Below are positions 6,978 to 13,632 of a stretch of 17,560 nucleotides of DNA, piece by piece (position 1 is the first letter of the stretch; every line of letters starts with the position of its first letter). The stretch is from an archaeon (GTDB lineage: Archaea > Thermoproteota > Nitrososphaeria > Nitrososphaerales > CADDZS01), in NCBI GenBank assembly GCA_021792315.1, contig JAJYUX010000028.1, positions 1 to 17,560 on the forward strand. The letters run 5' to 3'. The translations under genes and the position numbers were made by a program. The notes under the pieces were generated by a model. It was given only the letters and a program-made list of their open reading frames with translations. It ran no database searches and was not told the DNA's origin.

Positions 6978-7370
6978 TCACCTGACGTCTGGAAGGTCCT
7001 TGTAGATTGAGAGATTGTGCCTAATTGATTCAACGAACTTGCGCCTATTTTTTCCGGAGTAGGTGATCGTTGTTCGAATCATCATCGGCTGCTTTCTGAC
7101 AACATAAGATGGAAAGCTGTCAATGAAGGCGCGAATCTTCTTCCCCGGCGGAAGAAACTCAATGCCCTTGAACAGGTTGAGCGAGGATATTTCTTTCTCG
7201 TTCTCGATTCCACTGATCTTCTTGTCAAACTCCACGGAGATTTCATAGGCTGGCAGACTCCCTATGTTTTCGATTGAAACATACAACATGCCTTGTTCAA
7301 CCTCGAAATCTACTATCACGTTGGGCACTAGTTCGGCCCGTCTGGATTGTTGCGGCATTGTAAGAGCCAT
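6978..7370 (-). CDS. Beta-rich Ig-like protein coupled to the tail-tube gene
   Basis: A 130-residue protein of unknown family. After a short polar N-terminus, alternating hydrophobic strands appear at about residues 17-35 (VIVDFEVEQGMLYVSIENIG), 39-49, 63-75, 80-87 and 95-106. The 'G-LPAYEISVEF' and 'LPPGKKIRAFIDSF' segments resemble Ig/CARDB-like sandwich domains that pack at protein surfaces. No signal peptide or membrane helix is seen. Its ATG follows the TAA of the tube-protein gene with no base between (TAAATG), so the two are almost certainly co-transcribed and translationally coupled. By position it could be a tube partner, cap, adaptor or cargo, but none of these functions can be read from the sequence. 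Confidence 0.72.
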   Translation of the reverse strand: MALTMPQQSRRAELVPNVIVDFEVEQGMLYVSIENIGSLPAYEISVEFDKKISGIENEKEISSLNLFKGIEFLPPGKKIRAFIDSFPSYVVRKQPMMIRTTITYSGKNRRKFVESIRHNLSIYKDLPDVR

Positions 7371-7901
7371 TTATCCGGGAACGCTTACGCTGGGCTCCTT
7401 GGGTTCAATGACGCTAGTGTCTCTCTCCCAGCCTTCGTTTTCGATTCTTATGAACTGGATTGCAATCTCGGTATCATTTGCGTCGAGCTCCGGGAGGGCT
7501 TGGAACTCAGATACCCAACAGCGATAGATTTTGTACGACATGACCACCTGTCCTGCCTCGTTGAGGAGATCGAGGACGATGTTCCTTCGAAAGTCGGCGA
7601 GCGATACCTCAGATCCCAAACTGTTGCCAAGTGTCCACACCTTGTTCGCCCATGTCTCAAAGTCACTGTCTTGAGTCACTCCACGCCCTAGTGTGATTGC
7701 GTCATACTCTGTCAATCCTGGAGACTTGCGACTTGTACTTGGATCGGAGCCGCTGCGATATTTGATGACTTGAGTTGTTCTTCTCAGAGGAGACATTTTG
7801 CTAAGACCGGCGACTGGCGTCGTCTGTCCTTCGAATTTGATCAGGAACTTGAAGTTCTTGTAGGGATCAAGCCTAGTTGGATTTACTGTGAACTCGACCA
7901 T
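7371..7901 (-). CDS. Phage-tail / contractile injection system tube protein (T4 gp19 / Pvc1 family)
   Basis: A 176-residue protein of the T4 gp19-like tail tube family (PF06841/TIGR02241), which forms the inner tube of eCIS particles such as Afp and PVC and of phage tails. Signatures in order: DPYKNFKFLIKFEG (12-25), VAGLSKMSPL (30-39), QVIKYRSGSDPSTSRKSPG (44-62), ITLGRGVTQD with a following W (69-84), FRRNIVLDLLNEAGQVV (104-120), YRCWVSEFQALPELDANDTEIAI (126-148) and the closing IENEGWERD. The frame is open to an ATG at 8033, but I start at the ATG at 7901: TTTAAATAT-type TATA sequence lies about 26 nt upstream, family homology begins just after, and the length then fits. A coupled beta-rich gene follows. 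No sheath, baseplate, LysM, spike or AAA+ ATPase gene is in the window, which is unusual. Confidence 0.88.
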   Translation of the reverse strand: MVEFTVNPTRLDPYKNFKFLIKFEGQTTPVAGLSKMSPLRRTTQVIKYRSGSDPSTSRKSPGLTEYDAITLGRGVTQDSDFETWANKVWTLGNSLGSEVSLADFRRNIVLDLLNEAGQVVMSYKIYRCWVSEFQALPELDANDTEIAIQFIRIENEGWERDTSVIEPKEPSVSVPG

Positions 7902-7921
7902 GAAGTATTCGGACGCGGACC

Positions 7922-7933
7922 GATATTTAAGGG
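7922..7933 (-). promoter_or_regulatory. Leaderless TATA promoter of the tube-protein operon
   Basis: The minus strand reads CCCTTAAATATCG, a good TATA core whose centre (about 7927) is 26 nt upstream of the ATG at 7901. This places the transcription start at or next to the A of ATG and argues against the longer ORF start at 8033. Confidence 0.55.
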
Positions 7934-8211
7934 AGGGTGAATAGGGCTCTGATAAGTCTGGCATGGAAAGGGCAGTGAGCTGGTCGTGATTATTCGCTGC
8001 TGTGAGCCGGCATCCCAGTAATTCTATGAGCATTAGTCTCGGCGCATTTCGATAGACTACTCAACTCCGTCATGAGTATTGATGTTCAGCGGTCTTCGCC
8101 TGTGAGAAATGTCGTTGTCGATAAAATCGGATCGACTGCATTTGTCGTTTTGGGTGAGATTTTTGGTCACGCCGTCTGGAAAAAAGGGTGTGGATTCAGT
8201 CGCGAACCACA

Positions 8212-8391
8212 ATGGCAATGACAAGTGATCATGAATCTTTCATATATGGAGCAATTGCGATGGGCCACGAGAAGAAGTTTAATACCCTGAAATTAGAGAC
8301 CACTTCGTCGAATAATGACCATAGCGAATGGAATATATCTATCGAGTTTTTCATTCGACATTCAAAATTTGAAGAGATGAGATTTCAATGA
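8212..8391 (+). CDS. Small hypothetical protein, 59 aa, coupled to zinc protein
   Basis: A short polar protein I do not recognise, with no signal peptide or membrane helix. The frame is open from a GTG at 8188; ATG at 8212 (or 8218) is the more likely start. Its TGA overlaps the ATG of the next gene as ATGA, the usual arrangement of a coupled pair, and that is the main reason to believe it. Codons are more A/T-rich than in neighbouring metabolic genes, like the zinc-binding gene that follows, which suggests that the pair share an origin, possibly by transfer. Confidence 0.45.
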   Translation: MAMTSDHESFIYGAIAMGHEKKFNTLKLETTSSNNDHSEWNISIEFFIRHSKFEEMRFQ

Positions 8392-8696
8392 TGAACGAAG
8401 GCTACAGAATGTGTTCAGGATGTAATAGGGAGATTATGGTTTCGTCTAGGGGTTTATTCCTACCACATAAAGACAAGGATAAGAAATCTCTTTGCCCAAT
8501 GTCAGGTAAGATACCCAATTACGACATATGTGATTTATGCGGTAAGAAAATTCCGAATCCAGACAACAAAACAAGATATTGTTCGGAAGAATGTGAGAAG
8601 AAAGATTCCCGTCGCCGCACAATGCCGGTTAATCAGGAAATTTCTAGAAGAAGAATAAAGTCGCTAAAATTCTCAAACCCGCTTTACTTCAATTGA
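8388..8696 (+). CDS. Small protein with two cysteine-rich zinc-binding modules
   Basis: A 102-residue protein with two probable zinc sites. The first is C9-x2-C12 ... H27 ... C36, a CCHC-like finger with GLFLPHKDK between. The second is C48-x2-C51 ... C65-x3-C69 in the form CDLCGKK...RYCSEEC, a treble-clef-like knuckle typical of small nucleic-acid or ribosome-associated zinc proteins. The C-terminal third is basic (RRR, SRRRIK), which suggests nucleic-acid binding. The frame begins ATGATG with a 4-nt ATGA overlap to the upstream 59-residue ORF. Base composition is A/T-richer than its surroundings. The gene lies between the tube operon and a tRNA-like element. It may be a regulator or an RNA-binding accessory protein; the specific family is unknown. 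Confidence 0.7.
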   Translation: MMNEGYRMCSGCNREIMVSSRGLFLPHKDKDKKSLCPMSGKIPNYDICDLCGKKIPNPDNKTRYCSEECEKKDSRRRTMPVNQEISRRRIKSLKFSNPLYFN

Positions 8697-8707
8697 GAAC
8701 GAAGATA

Positions 8708-8784
8708 GTGGTGGCGGCCGGATGCCAGCTTGCCATGATTCAGTACTCTGGTAGTAGATCGGTGTTCAAATCCCGCCCACCGCA
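8708..8784 (+). pseudogene. Degenerate tRNA or tRNA-like small RNA
   Basis: At 77 nt apart, GTGGTGG (8708-8714) and CCACCGC (8777-8783) pair as a 7-bp acceptor stem with one G-U, followed by an A discriminator at 8784. A canonical T-loop TTCAAAT (8765-8771) precedes CCCGC. The T-stem 5' side (CGGTG) pairs only if one T is bulged, and I find no proper D-arm or 5-bp anticodon stem. TTTTT follows at 8791-8795, as after archaeal tRNA genes. The spacing is tRNA-like, but a functional cloverleaf is not supported. Confidence 0.35.
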
Positions 8785-9155
8785 TTCATGTTTTTCTAGC
8801 AAGAACCAAGGCTAGACAGTCCCTCAGTCGCGAATTCAATTCGAATTACTCGAGGGAGATTTGTTCCGAAGAGTAACTCGACTGACAGATTAGGAAGAGC
8901 TCTCACCAAAATGAAACACTTTTCGCAATTCAACCTCTCACTTTTTGCACGCTAGTGCAAAGGCATAGTCCATCAGATTCGAAACCGAGTCCTTTGTTAG
9001 AAGATTTTCAGAATTCTGAAGTGCTGTGGTCGTTGTTAGATCTACGAGTTCCGAGCCACCGAAGCACCAAGCTAGCAAGAATTCCAAGCTTCGGTGAAAG
9101 TTAAGTAATCAAAGTGCGTTGCAGCAATCTACTTTGGCAACTATCGAGTGCATGT
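8785..9155. other. Gene-free stretch between tRNA-like element and VOC gene
   Basis: No ORF with coding character was seen. It contains a T5 run (8791-8795), a 5-bp stem CTAGC/GCTAG (8796-8815) and the larger hairpin at 8820-8857. The remainder to the convergent VOC gene shows no recognisable feature. Confidence 0.4.
8820..8857. repeat. Strong bulged hairpin downstream of the tRNA-like element
   Basis: TCCCTCAGT (8820-8828) pairs with ACT-C-GAGGGA (8848-8857) with a single bulged C. Inside, CGAA (8831-8834) pairs with TTCG (8840-8843). It is followed by only a weak T-run. Transcribed, it would be a stable RNA hairpin or a double-strand terminator-like structure. Confidence 0.45.
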
Positions 9156-9536
9156 TCATTCTCCAACGACCTCCTTTGCCTTGCTGCTCTCGAAGAGCCA
9201 GAACTCGTTGCCATCAAGATCCAGGAACTTTGCCATCTTGTATCCATCCTCATCCTTCGGTGGAAGTGAAAATCTTACCCCCTTTTCCTGAAGTTCCTTG
9301 CACGTATTGTCAAAATCATCAGCTGTAAATCCAATTCCGGTGTTCCCCTGTTCGAGGGGCGCGAAACAGTCACCACACAAGTGCAGAAAGAAACTTCCCT
9401 CCTTCATACGGGGGCTAACACAGATTGCATGTCCCTTGTCCAGCACAACCTTGAATCCGAGCTTCTCGACGTACCACTCTTTCGCCTTCTGCGCGTCGGA
9501 AACCACAACCGCAACATCAGTATAACCATCGATCAT
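9156..9536 (-). CDS. VOC-superfamily (glyoxalase/bleomycin-resistance fold) protein
   Basis: A 126-residue single-domain protein with the two beta-alpha-beta-beta-beta modules of the vicinal oxygen chelate superfamily. Module one starts DVAVVVSDAQKAKEWYVEKLGFKVV (about residues 7-31). Module two contains GIGFTADDFDNTCKELQEKGVRF (about 67-89) and ends in the family hallmark DLDGNEFWLFE (about 105-115), whose terminal E is a usual metal ligand. Members act as glyoxalases, epimerases, dioxygenases or drug-binding proteins. The first-module ligand position (V/A in DVAVVV) is not His, so the metal site may be incomplete and the enzymatic role is open. ATG at 9536 is supported by a TATA-like element about 35 nt upstream. 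It is monocistronic. Confidence 0.88.
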   Translation of the reverse strand: MIDGYTDVAVVVSDAQKAKEWYVEKLGFKVVLDKGHAICVSPRMKEGSFFLHLCGDCFAPLEQGNTGIGFTADDFDNTCKELQEKGVRFSLPPKDEDGYKMAKFLDLDGNEFWLFESSKAKEVVGE

Positions 9537-9841
9537 TTCGCTTCTCGCTTACAGGAGATGAGCGGCGATTAAATGCATTCTTTTTCAGACTTTGCAAACC
9601 TTCGAACAACCACTCTTTGGTTAGCGATAGGGAGTTTCCTAGTGTTGTCGACTAAACTTGCGGCCTTGTTCAAGAAGCAAATACATTCGACTTGACTTCT
9701 TGCATCCGATTACTATGACCTTTGCCAAACTCGCTTTGATCTTTCATACTCCGCTGGATAATTCTGGCTCAGTGGTTAATTTGATTCAACCTAAACTGAT
9801 TTATCTCTCTATGCAGGAATTGCCTACAAAGGATTCAGTCT
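9537..9841. other. Divergent promoter region between VOC and cyclase genes
   Basis: About 300 bp without a gene. The left side carries a TATA-like ATTTAAT (minus strand, 9568-9574) for the VOC gene. The right side has A/T-rich GATTTATC near 9798-9805, some 40 nt before the cyclase start, and AAAGGA near 9828-9833 that could serve as a weak ribosome-binding site. Confidence 0.45.
9568..9574 (-). promoter_or_regulatory. TATA-like element of the VOC gene
   Basis: The minus strand reads GCATTTAATCG, about 35 nt upstream of the ATG at 9536, giving a predicted leader under 12 nt. Confidence 0.4.
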
Positions 9842-11806
9842 TTGGAAAAGGAAGTTAATCTTGCGGCGATAATGTTCACTGACATTGTTGGCTATACGAC
9901 GCTTACACAGAGTGATGAAAATCTGGCACTCACTCTATTGGAGGAACATCGCAAGATCGTTAGACCACTGCTCGCTTTGCACAATGGAAAGGAAGTTAAG
10001 ACTATAGGAGATGCATTTCTTGTTGAATTTCGCAGCGCCGTTGAAGCTATAAAGTGTGCGCTTGAAATTCAGGAATCCCTAAATGATTTCAATTCAGTTC
10101 GCAATCCAAAGGAAAGGATAACCCTTAGGATTGGAATCCATCTCGGAGATGTGATTCATTCGGGGGCGGATGTCTATGGCGATGCTGTCAATGTTGCTTC
10201 GCGAATCGAGGCTCTTTCAGAACCCGGCGGCATAGCTGTTTCAAGACAGATATTCGATAGCGCTCATAACAAAATCAGAGATTTGAAGTTCGAAAGTCTG
10301 GGTTCAAAGCGTCTGAAGAACATCAGTGAAGAAATTGAGGTGTTCAAGGTTTTGTTGCCCTGGATAGGAGAATCAAATCAGTCGTACAGTTCAAGTGAAG
10401 AAGCCCAGCCAAAAAATAGGGTTGCAGTGCTTCCGTTCGTCAACATCAGTCCGGATCCTCAAGATGAGTTTTTCGCCGATGGACTGACGGAGGAGCTGAT
10501 TTCTCGGCTTTCGCAGGCAAAAGAGCTTCGAGTCATTGCTAGGACCTCAGCGATGAACTACAAGGGTGAGAAGCAGAAGAAGATCCGAGATATTGGAAGA
10601 GAACTCGGAGCAGGGATAATTGTCGAGGGAAGCGTCAGAAAAGCGGGGTCGAAAATACGTGTCAATGTGCAGGTTGTTAATGCTCTGAGCGAAGATCACT
10701 TGTGGTCCCGAACCTACGATAGGAATCTTGACGATATTTTCGAGATACAAACAGACATCGCGACGAAAGTGGCGGACTCTTTCTCGTCACAGTTGGCTCC
10801 TATGATACGCAAGGAAATTCGCGAATCGCAAGAAGAAACGCACGATGTGACTGCTTACACCTACTTTTTGCAGGGGCGTAATTTTCTTTATGGAGAGAGC
10901 GAATCCTCTGTGAAACAAGCTTTTGAGTTTTTGAGCAAGGCAATCGATGTCGATCCATCTTTTGCACGTGCATATGTTGGACGAGCAGAGTGTCAACTCT
11001 CATTGACGACATTTGGACGTATTTCATGGGTGGATGGAACGCGAAAGGCTGAGAAGGATGTGCTGCGTGCCTTGGATCTCGACCCAGATCTCGCAGAAGC
11101 GCACGCCACACTTTCGCGAGTCAAATATTGCCTAGATGAGTTTGCCGAAGCGGAGGCAGAAGCAAAGAAGGCTGTCGAGTTGAACCCTAGCCTTGCGGAC
11201 GCTTATCATGCTCTGGGCCACATGAAGTGGGTTACAGGGCAAGTTGCAGAAGGCATCAAGCTCTTTGAAACTGCCCACAGGCTCGACCCATTGAAGGAAG
11301 AATACATTGGCATGCTATCAGAACTATATCTGGTACAGGGGAGAAGCGATGATGCCCTAAGACTTTTGACTTCAGTGGAACGACTGTTTCCACAGACTTC
11401 ATACTCGGGTATGACCTGGTACTATCTGATGAATAAAGACCTCTCAAAAGCTACGGAATACTATGAGAAGTTCTGCATTGCCGCAGGAGATGAATCCATA
11501 TACACGCTTATTCTTGGAGCCGTCGTTTCCGCGTACAAAGGAGATAGAGAGAAGGCGCTCGACCTAGTTTCTAAGATCGAGAAATCTTCTGGTCAGGATA
11601 CAGTTTCAAATGGTTCTATTGGCGAAGTTTATTATTTGCTCGGAGACATGGATAAATTCTTTGAATACATGAATCGCGCCATGGATGTTCACGCTCTTCC
11701 CCTTGGCGATTTAGTCAATTCTCCACTTTATGAAAAAGCAAGAATGGATCCACGGATGAAAGAATTGCTTGAACGAGTGGGTCTCGGAATAGAACTATCG
11801 TCTTAG
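9842..11806 (+). CDS. Class III adenylate/guanylate cyclase with TolB-like and TPR domains
   Basis: A 654-residue soluble signalling protein in three parts. Residues about 5-170 form a class III nucleotidyl cyclase domain. Residues about 192-320 form a TolB-like/FlgO-type domain, beginning VAVLPFVNIS and containing FADGLTEELISRL and GSVRKAGSKIRVNVQ. Residues about 335-645 are tetratricopeptide repeats. The catalytic set is intact: metal Asp in FTDIVGYT (D14) and TIGDAF (D57), substrate Lys K53, D114, and the transition-state residues N117 and R121 in GDAVNVASR. It should therefore make cAMP or cGMP. The start is TTG at 9842, just ahead of the conserved LAAIMFTD; no in-frame ATG lies upstream. 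No membrane helix or sensor domain is seen, so TPR-bound partners may regulate it. The same architecture is common in soil bacteria, so transfer is possible. It is monocistronic. Confidence 0.93.
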   Translation: MEKEVNLAAIMFTDIVGYTTLTQSDENLALTLLEEHRKIVRPLLALHNGKEVKTIGDAFLVEFRSAVEAIKCALEIQESLNDFNSVRNPKERITLRIGIHLGDVIHSGADVYGDAVNVASRIEALSEPGGIAVSRQIFDSAHNKIRDLKFESLGSKRLKNISEEIEVFKVLLPWIGESNQSYSSSEEAQPKNRVAVLPFVNISPDPQDEFFADGLTEELISRLSQAKELRVIARTSAMNYKGEKQKKIRDIGRELGAGIIVEGSVRKAGSKIRVNVQVVNALSEDHLWSRTYDRNLDDIFEIQTDIATKVADSFSSQLAPMIRKEIRESQEETHDVTAYTYFLQGRNFLYGESESSVKQAFEFLSKAIDVDPSFARAYVGRAECQLSLTTFGRISWVDGTRKAEKDVLRALDLDPDLAEAHATLSRVKYCLDEFAEAEAEAKKAVELNPSLADAYHALGHMKWVTGQVAEGIKLFETAHRLDPLKEEYIGMLSELYLVQGRSDDALRLLTSVERLFPQTSYSGMTWYYLMNKDLSKATEYYEKFCIAAGDESIYTLILGAVVSAYKGDREKALDLVSKIEKSSGQDTVSNGSIGEVYYLLGDMDKFFEYMNRAMDVHALPLGDLVNSPLYEKARMDPRMKELLERVGLGIELSS

Positions 11807-11854
11807 GGCAACAGTGGGGTGTAGTCCAATCTTTGCGCGGCTACTAGGCTTGGC

Positions 11855-11885
11855 CGAACTTCTAACGCTGTCATTAAGAAGTTCG
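11855..11885. repeat. 9-bp inverted repeat between convergent genes
   Basis: CGAACTTCT (11855-11863) and AGAAGTTCG (11877-11885) are perfect reverse complements around a 13-nt loop, between the stops of the cyclase and aldo/keto reductase genes. No T-tract follows. It may act as a bidirectional mRNA-end hairpin. Confidence 0.4.
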
Positions 11886-11986
11886 CTTGTCGAATAAGTC
11901 TGAATCATTATTGATAACTCTATGTACCACTCCAGAATCTTATTCTGCGATTAAAGTATCGCTCGGCCTTGGTAAGCTTAAAGCGA

Positions 11987-12859
11987 TCATTCCGGGTAGT
12001 GCTTATTGAGAAGATCCATTTCTTCTGGCGTGAGCTCTAAATCACCAGCCAGCGCGTCTTCCTTCACATGATTTACGGTAGACGCGCGGGGAATAGGAAA
12101 CACACATTGACTCCGGGTCGTCAACCAGCCGAGCGCTACCTGTGAAGGAGAGACTTTACTCGAGCGTTTCGAGACAATCTCATTTATTCCGCGTAAATCA
12201 CGCGCAAGCTTTCCATGCCCTAACGGATAATATGCAATGAGAGCAATCTTTTCTTTCTCGCAATATGGGAGTATGTCCTTTTCAATGTCGCGATGGGCGA
12301 GGTTGTAGTTGAGCTGAACCGAGGCAATCTCGTGCTTACTTGTCGCCTCTACGGCTTCCACGACCTGAGAATACGAGAAATTGCTTATCCCTATCGAATG
12401 AATGAGTCCCTTCTCCACTAGATCTTCCATTGCGCTTATACTCTCCTTGATAGGGACACGCGAGTTAGGGAAATGTATCTGGTAGAGATCGATGTATGGT
12501 GTGTGCAATCTCTCAAGGCTCTTCTTGCAGGCCTTGAACAATGCCTCGGGAGAAAGATGGTTGCTCCAAACCTTCGAGGCAATGAAGATCTCATCTCTTT
12601 TCCGTCCAGCGATTGCGTCTGCAACGATGCTCTCTGATCTGTATATCTCTGCGGTGTCGATGAAATTGATCTCTGAATCCAGGCCAGCGTTGAGAGCCTT
12701 GAGCTTTGATTCTCTTCCTCTTTGGATTCCTAATATTGTTGCGAACGCTATCCAGGCAGGATCGTAGTAGGTTCCCATGCCAACGGTTGACAGTTTAAAT
12801 CCTGTTTTTGCAAACTCTCTATATCTCAATGAGCTCGAACTGCAAGATATCAGCTCCAT
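11987..12859 (-). CDS. Aldo/keto reductase
   Basis: A 290-residue NAD(P)H-dependent TIM-barrel oxidoreductase reducing aldehydes or ketones to alcohols. The catalytic tetrad is complete: D68 and Y73 in FIDTAEIYRSE, K96 in IASKVW, and H129 in YQIHFPN. The cofactor-end signatures ISNFS (about residues 158-162) and FPIPRAS (about 256-262) are present. The YYDP loop followed by GIQRGRESKLKALNAGL is typical of a subgroup found in archaea. ATG at 12859 adds ten residues before the conserved RYREFAKTG; a TTG at codon 11 (12829) is an alternative start. No clear Shine-Dalgarno was seen. It is divergent from the membrane-protein gene at 12965, with about 105 nt between. The substrate is unknown. Confidence 0.92.
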   Translation of the reverse strand: MELISCSSSSLRYREFAKTGFKLSTVGMGTYYDPAWIAFATILGIQRGRESKLKALNAGLDSEINFIDTAEIYRSESIVADAIAGRKRDEIFIASKVWSNHLSPEALFKACKKSLERLHTPYIDLYQIHFPNSRVPIKESISAMEDLVEKGLIHSIGISNFSYSQVVEAVEATSKHEIASVQLNYNLAHRDIEKDILPYCEKEKIALIAYYPLGHGKLARDLRGINEIVSKRSSKVSPSQVALGWLTTRSQCVFPIPRASTVNHVKEDALAGDLELTPEEMDLLNKHYPE

Positions 12860-12935
12860 GGTGTAGATAAGCTGCTCGGGTCAAGTAACCGGGCACTCGG
12901 TTCGGATCCTTGTTCTCGAAATTGGTAATTACATG

Positions 12936-12950
12936 CTAATCTAAAATATT
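12936..12950 (+). promoter_or_regulatory. TATA-like promoter of the 201-aa membrane protein gene
   Basis: CTAATCTAAAATATT lies 15-29 nt upstream of the ATG at 12965, fitting a leaderless transcript. If the downstream part is the true TATA core, the second ATG (12983) would be the start. Confidence 0.4.
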
Positions 12951-12964
12951 CGAGCCTACAATTC

Positions 12965-13570
12965 ATGAGTGTGTCAAGATCAATGTCGATAGCTAGTGCC
13001 TCTTCAATCAAGGACGACGTAATTGACGCCAGCGAAAAGTGGTACTCCTTTCTCACAGGTTCCGAGAAGGAAGGTCGCTGGGCTACAGCAATACTTTGCG
13101 GGGTGTTGGTCTTCCTGGGCTCGCTTCTAATAGTCATAGCTTCGGATGCAACGCCTTTCAAGCTAACCGACTACTTCATTCATTATGGCTCGGAACTCTA
13201 CTTCGAAGTTGCTGGTATTGCAAGCATTTGCTCAGGATTGATTTACTACATGATAGCTAGGCGTCGAAGATCAAAATACACCGAACTGCATGAGCTCATT
13301 GAACGTGCCAAGATTGAAGGCCAGTCCAGACCAGAAATCATGATAGAGTTGATCAATGCGATGACTTCTATTCTTCCCAAAGTTCGAGACAGTAAGCGCG
13401 ATACTGCCTTCTTCTTTGGCGTGCTGGCATTCTTTTTGACAGCCTTTCTTTTTCCGTACAATCTCGTCCTGGCTCTAGTTGTCTGGCTCTACTTCAGATA
13501 CGAGGCAAGCAGCGAATTCAATAGAGAGATGACAAGGTTTGACAACTGGAAACTGAAATTTCAGTCCTAG
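12965..13570 (+). CDS. Four-helix membrane protein with cytosolic linker, unknown function
   Basis: A 201-residue integral membrane protein I do not recognise. Two helix pairs at about residues 41-60 and 76-97, then 147-163 and 165-178, are separated by a charged segment of about 45 residues starting RRRRSKYTELHELIERAK (about 99-145). That segment is amphipathic, could be coiled, and is probably cytosolic by the positive-inside rule. ATG at 12965 is close behind a TATA-like element; ATG at 12983 is an alternative. It is transcribed divergently from the aldo/keto reductase and precedes the HIT gene by 62 nt. The SIASAS-rich N-terminus is polar, not a signal peptide. Confidence 0.75.
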   Translation: MSVSRSMSIASASSIKDDVIDASEKWYSFLTGSEKEGRWATAILCGVLVFLGSLLIVIASDATPFKLTDYFIHYGSELYFEVAGIASICSGLIYYMIARRRRSKYTELHELIERAKIEGQSRPEIMIELINAMTSILPKVRDSKRDTAFFFGVLAFFLTAFLFPYNLVLALVVWLYFRYEASSEFNREMTRFDNWKLKFQS

Positions 13571-13632
13571 TCCTATTCACCCAAGAAGTCAAACATTTAC
13601 GTCAGTTCCAGTTTGTGTAAATCGATCTATTT

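Noticed and set aside
7902..8033. N-terminal extension of the tube protein (44 extra codons from ATG 8033)
   Set aside because: The extension contains the TATA box that sits 26 nt before the ATG at 7901 and shows no homology to the tube family, so the shorter protein is preferred.
8072..8221. 49-codon plus-strand ORF (ATG at 8072) divergent from the tube operon
   Set aside because: It has readable composition but no clear promoter and no recognisable motif, and it overlaps the start of the 59-residue ORF in another frame.
8708..8784. Functional tRNA gene
   Set aside because: The acceptor stem and T-loop fit, but no D-arm or 5-bp anticodon stem can be drawn, so no anticodon can be assigned. 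It is listed as tRNA-like or degenerate instead.
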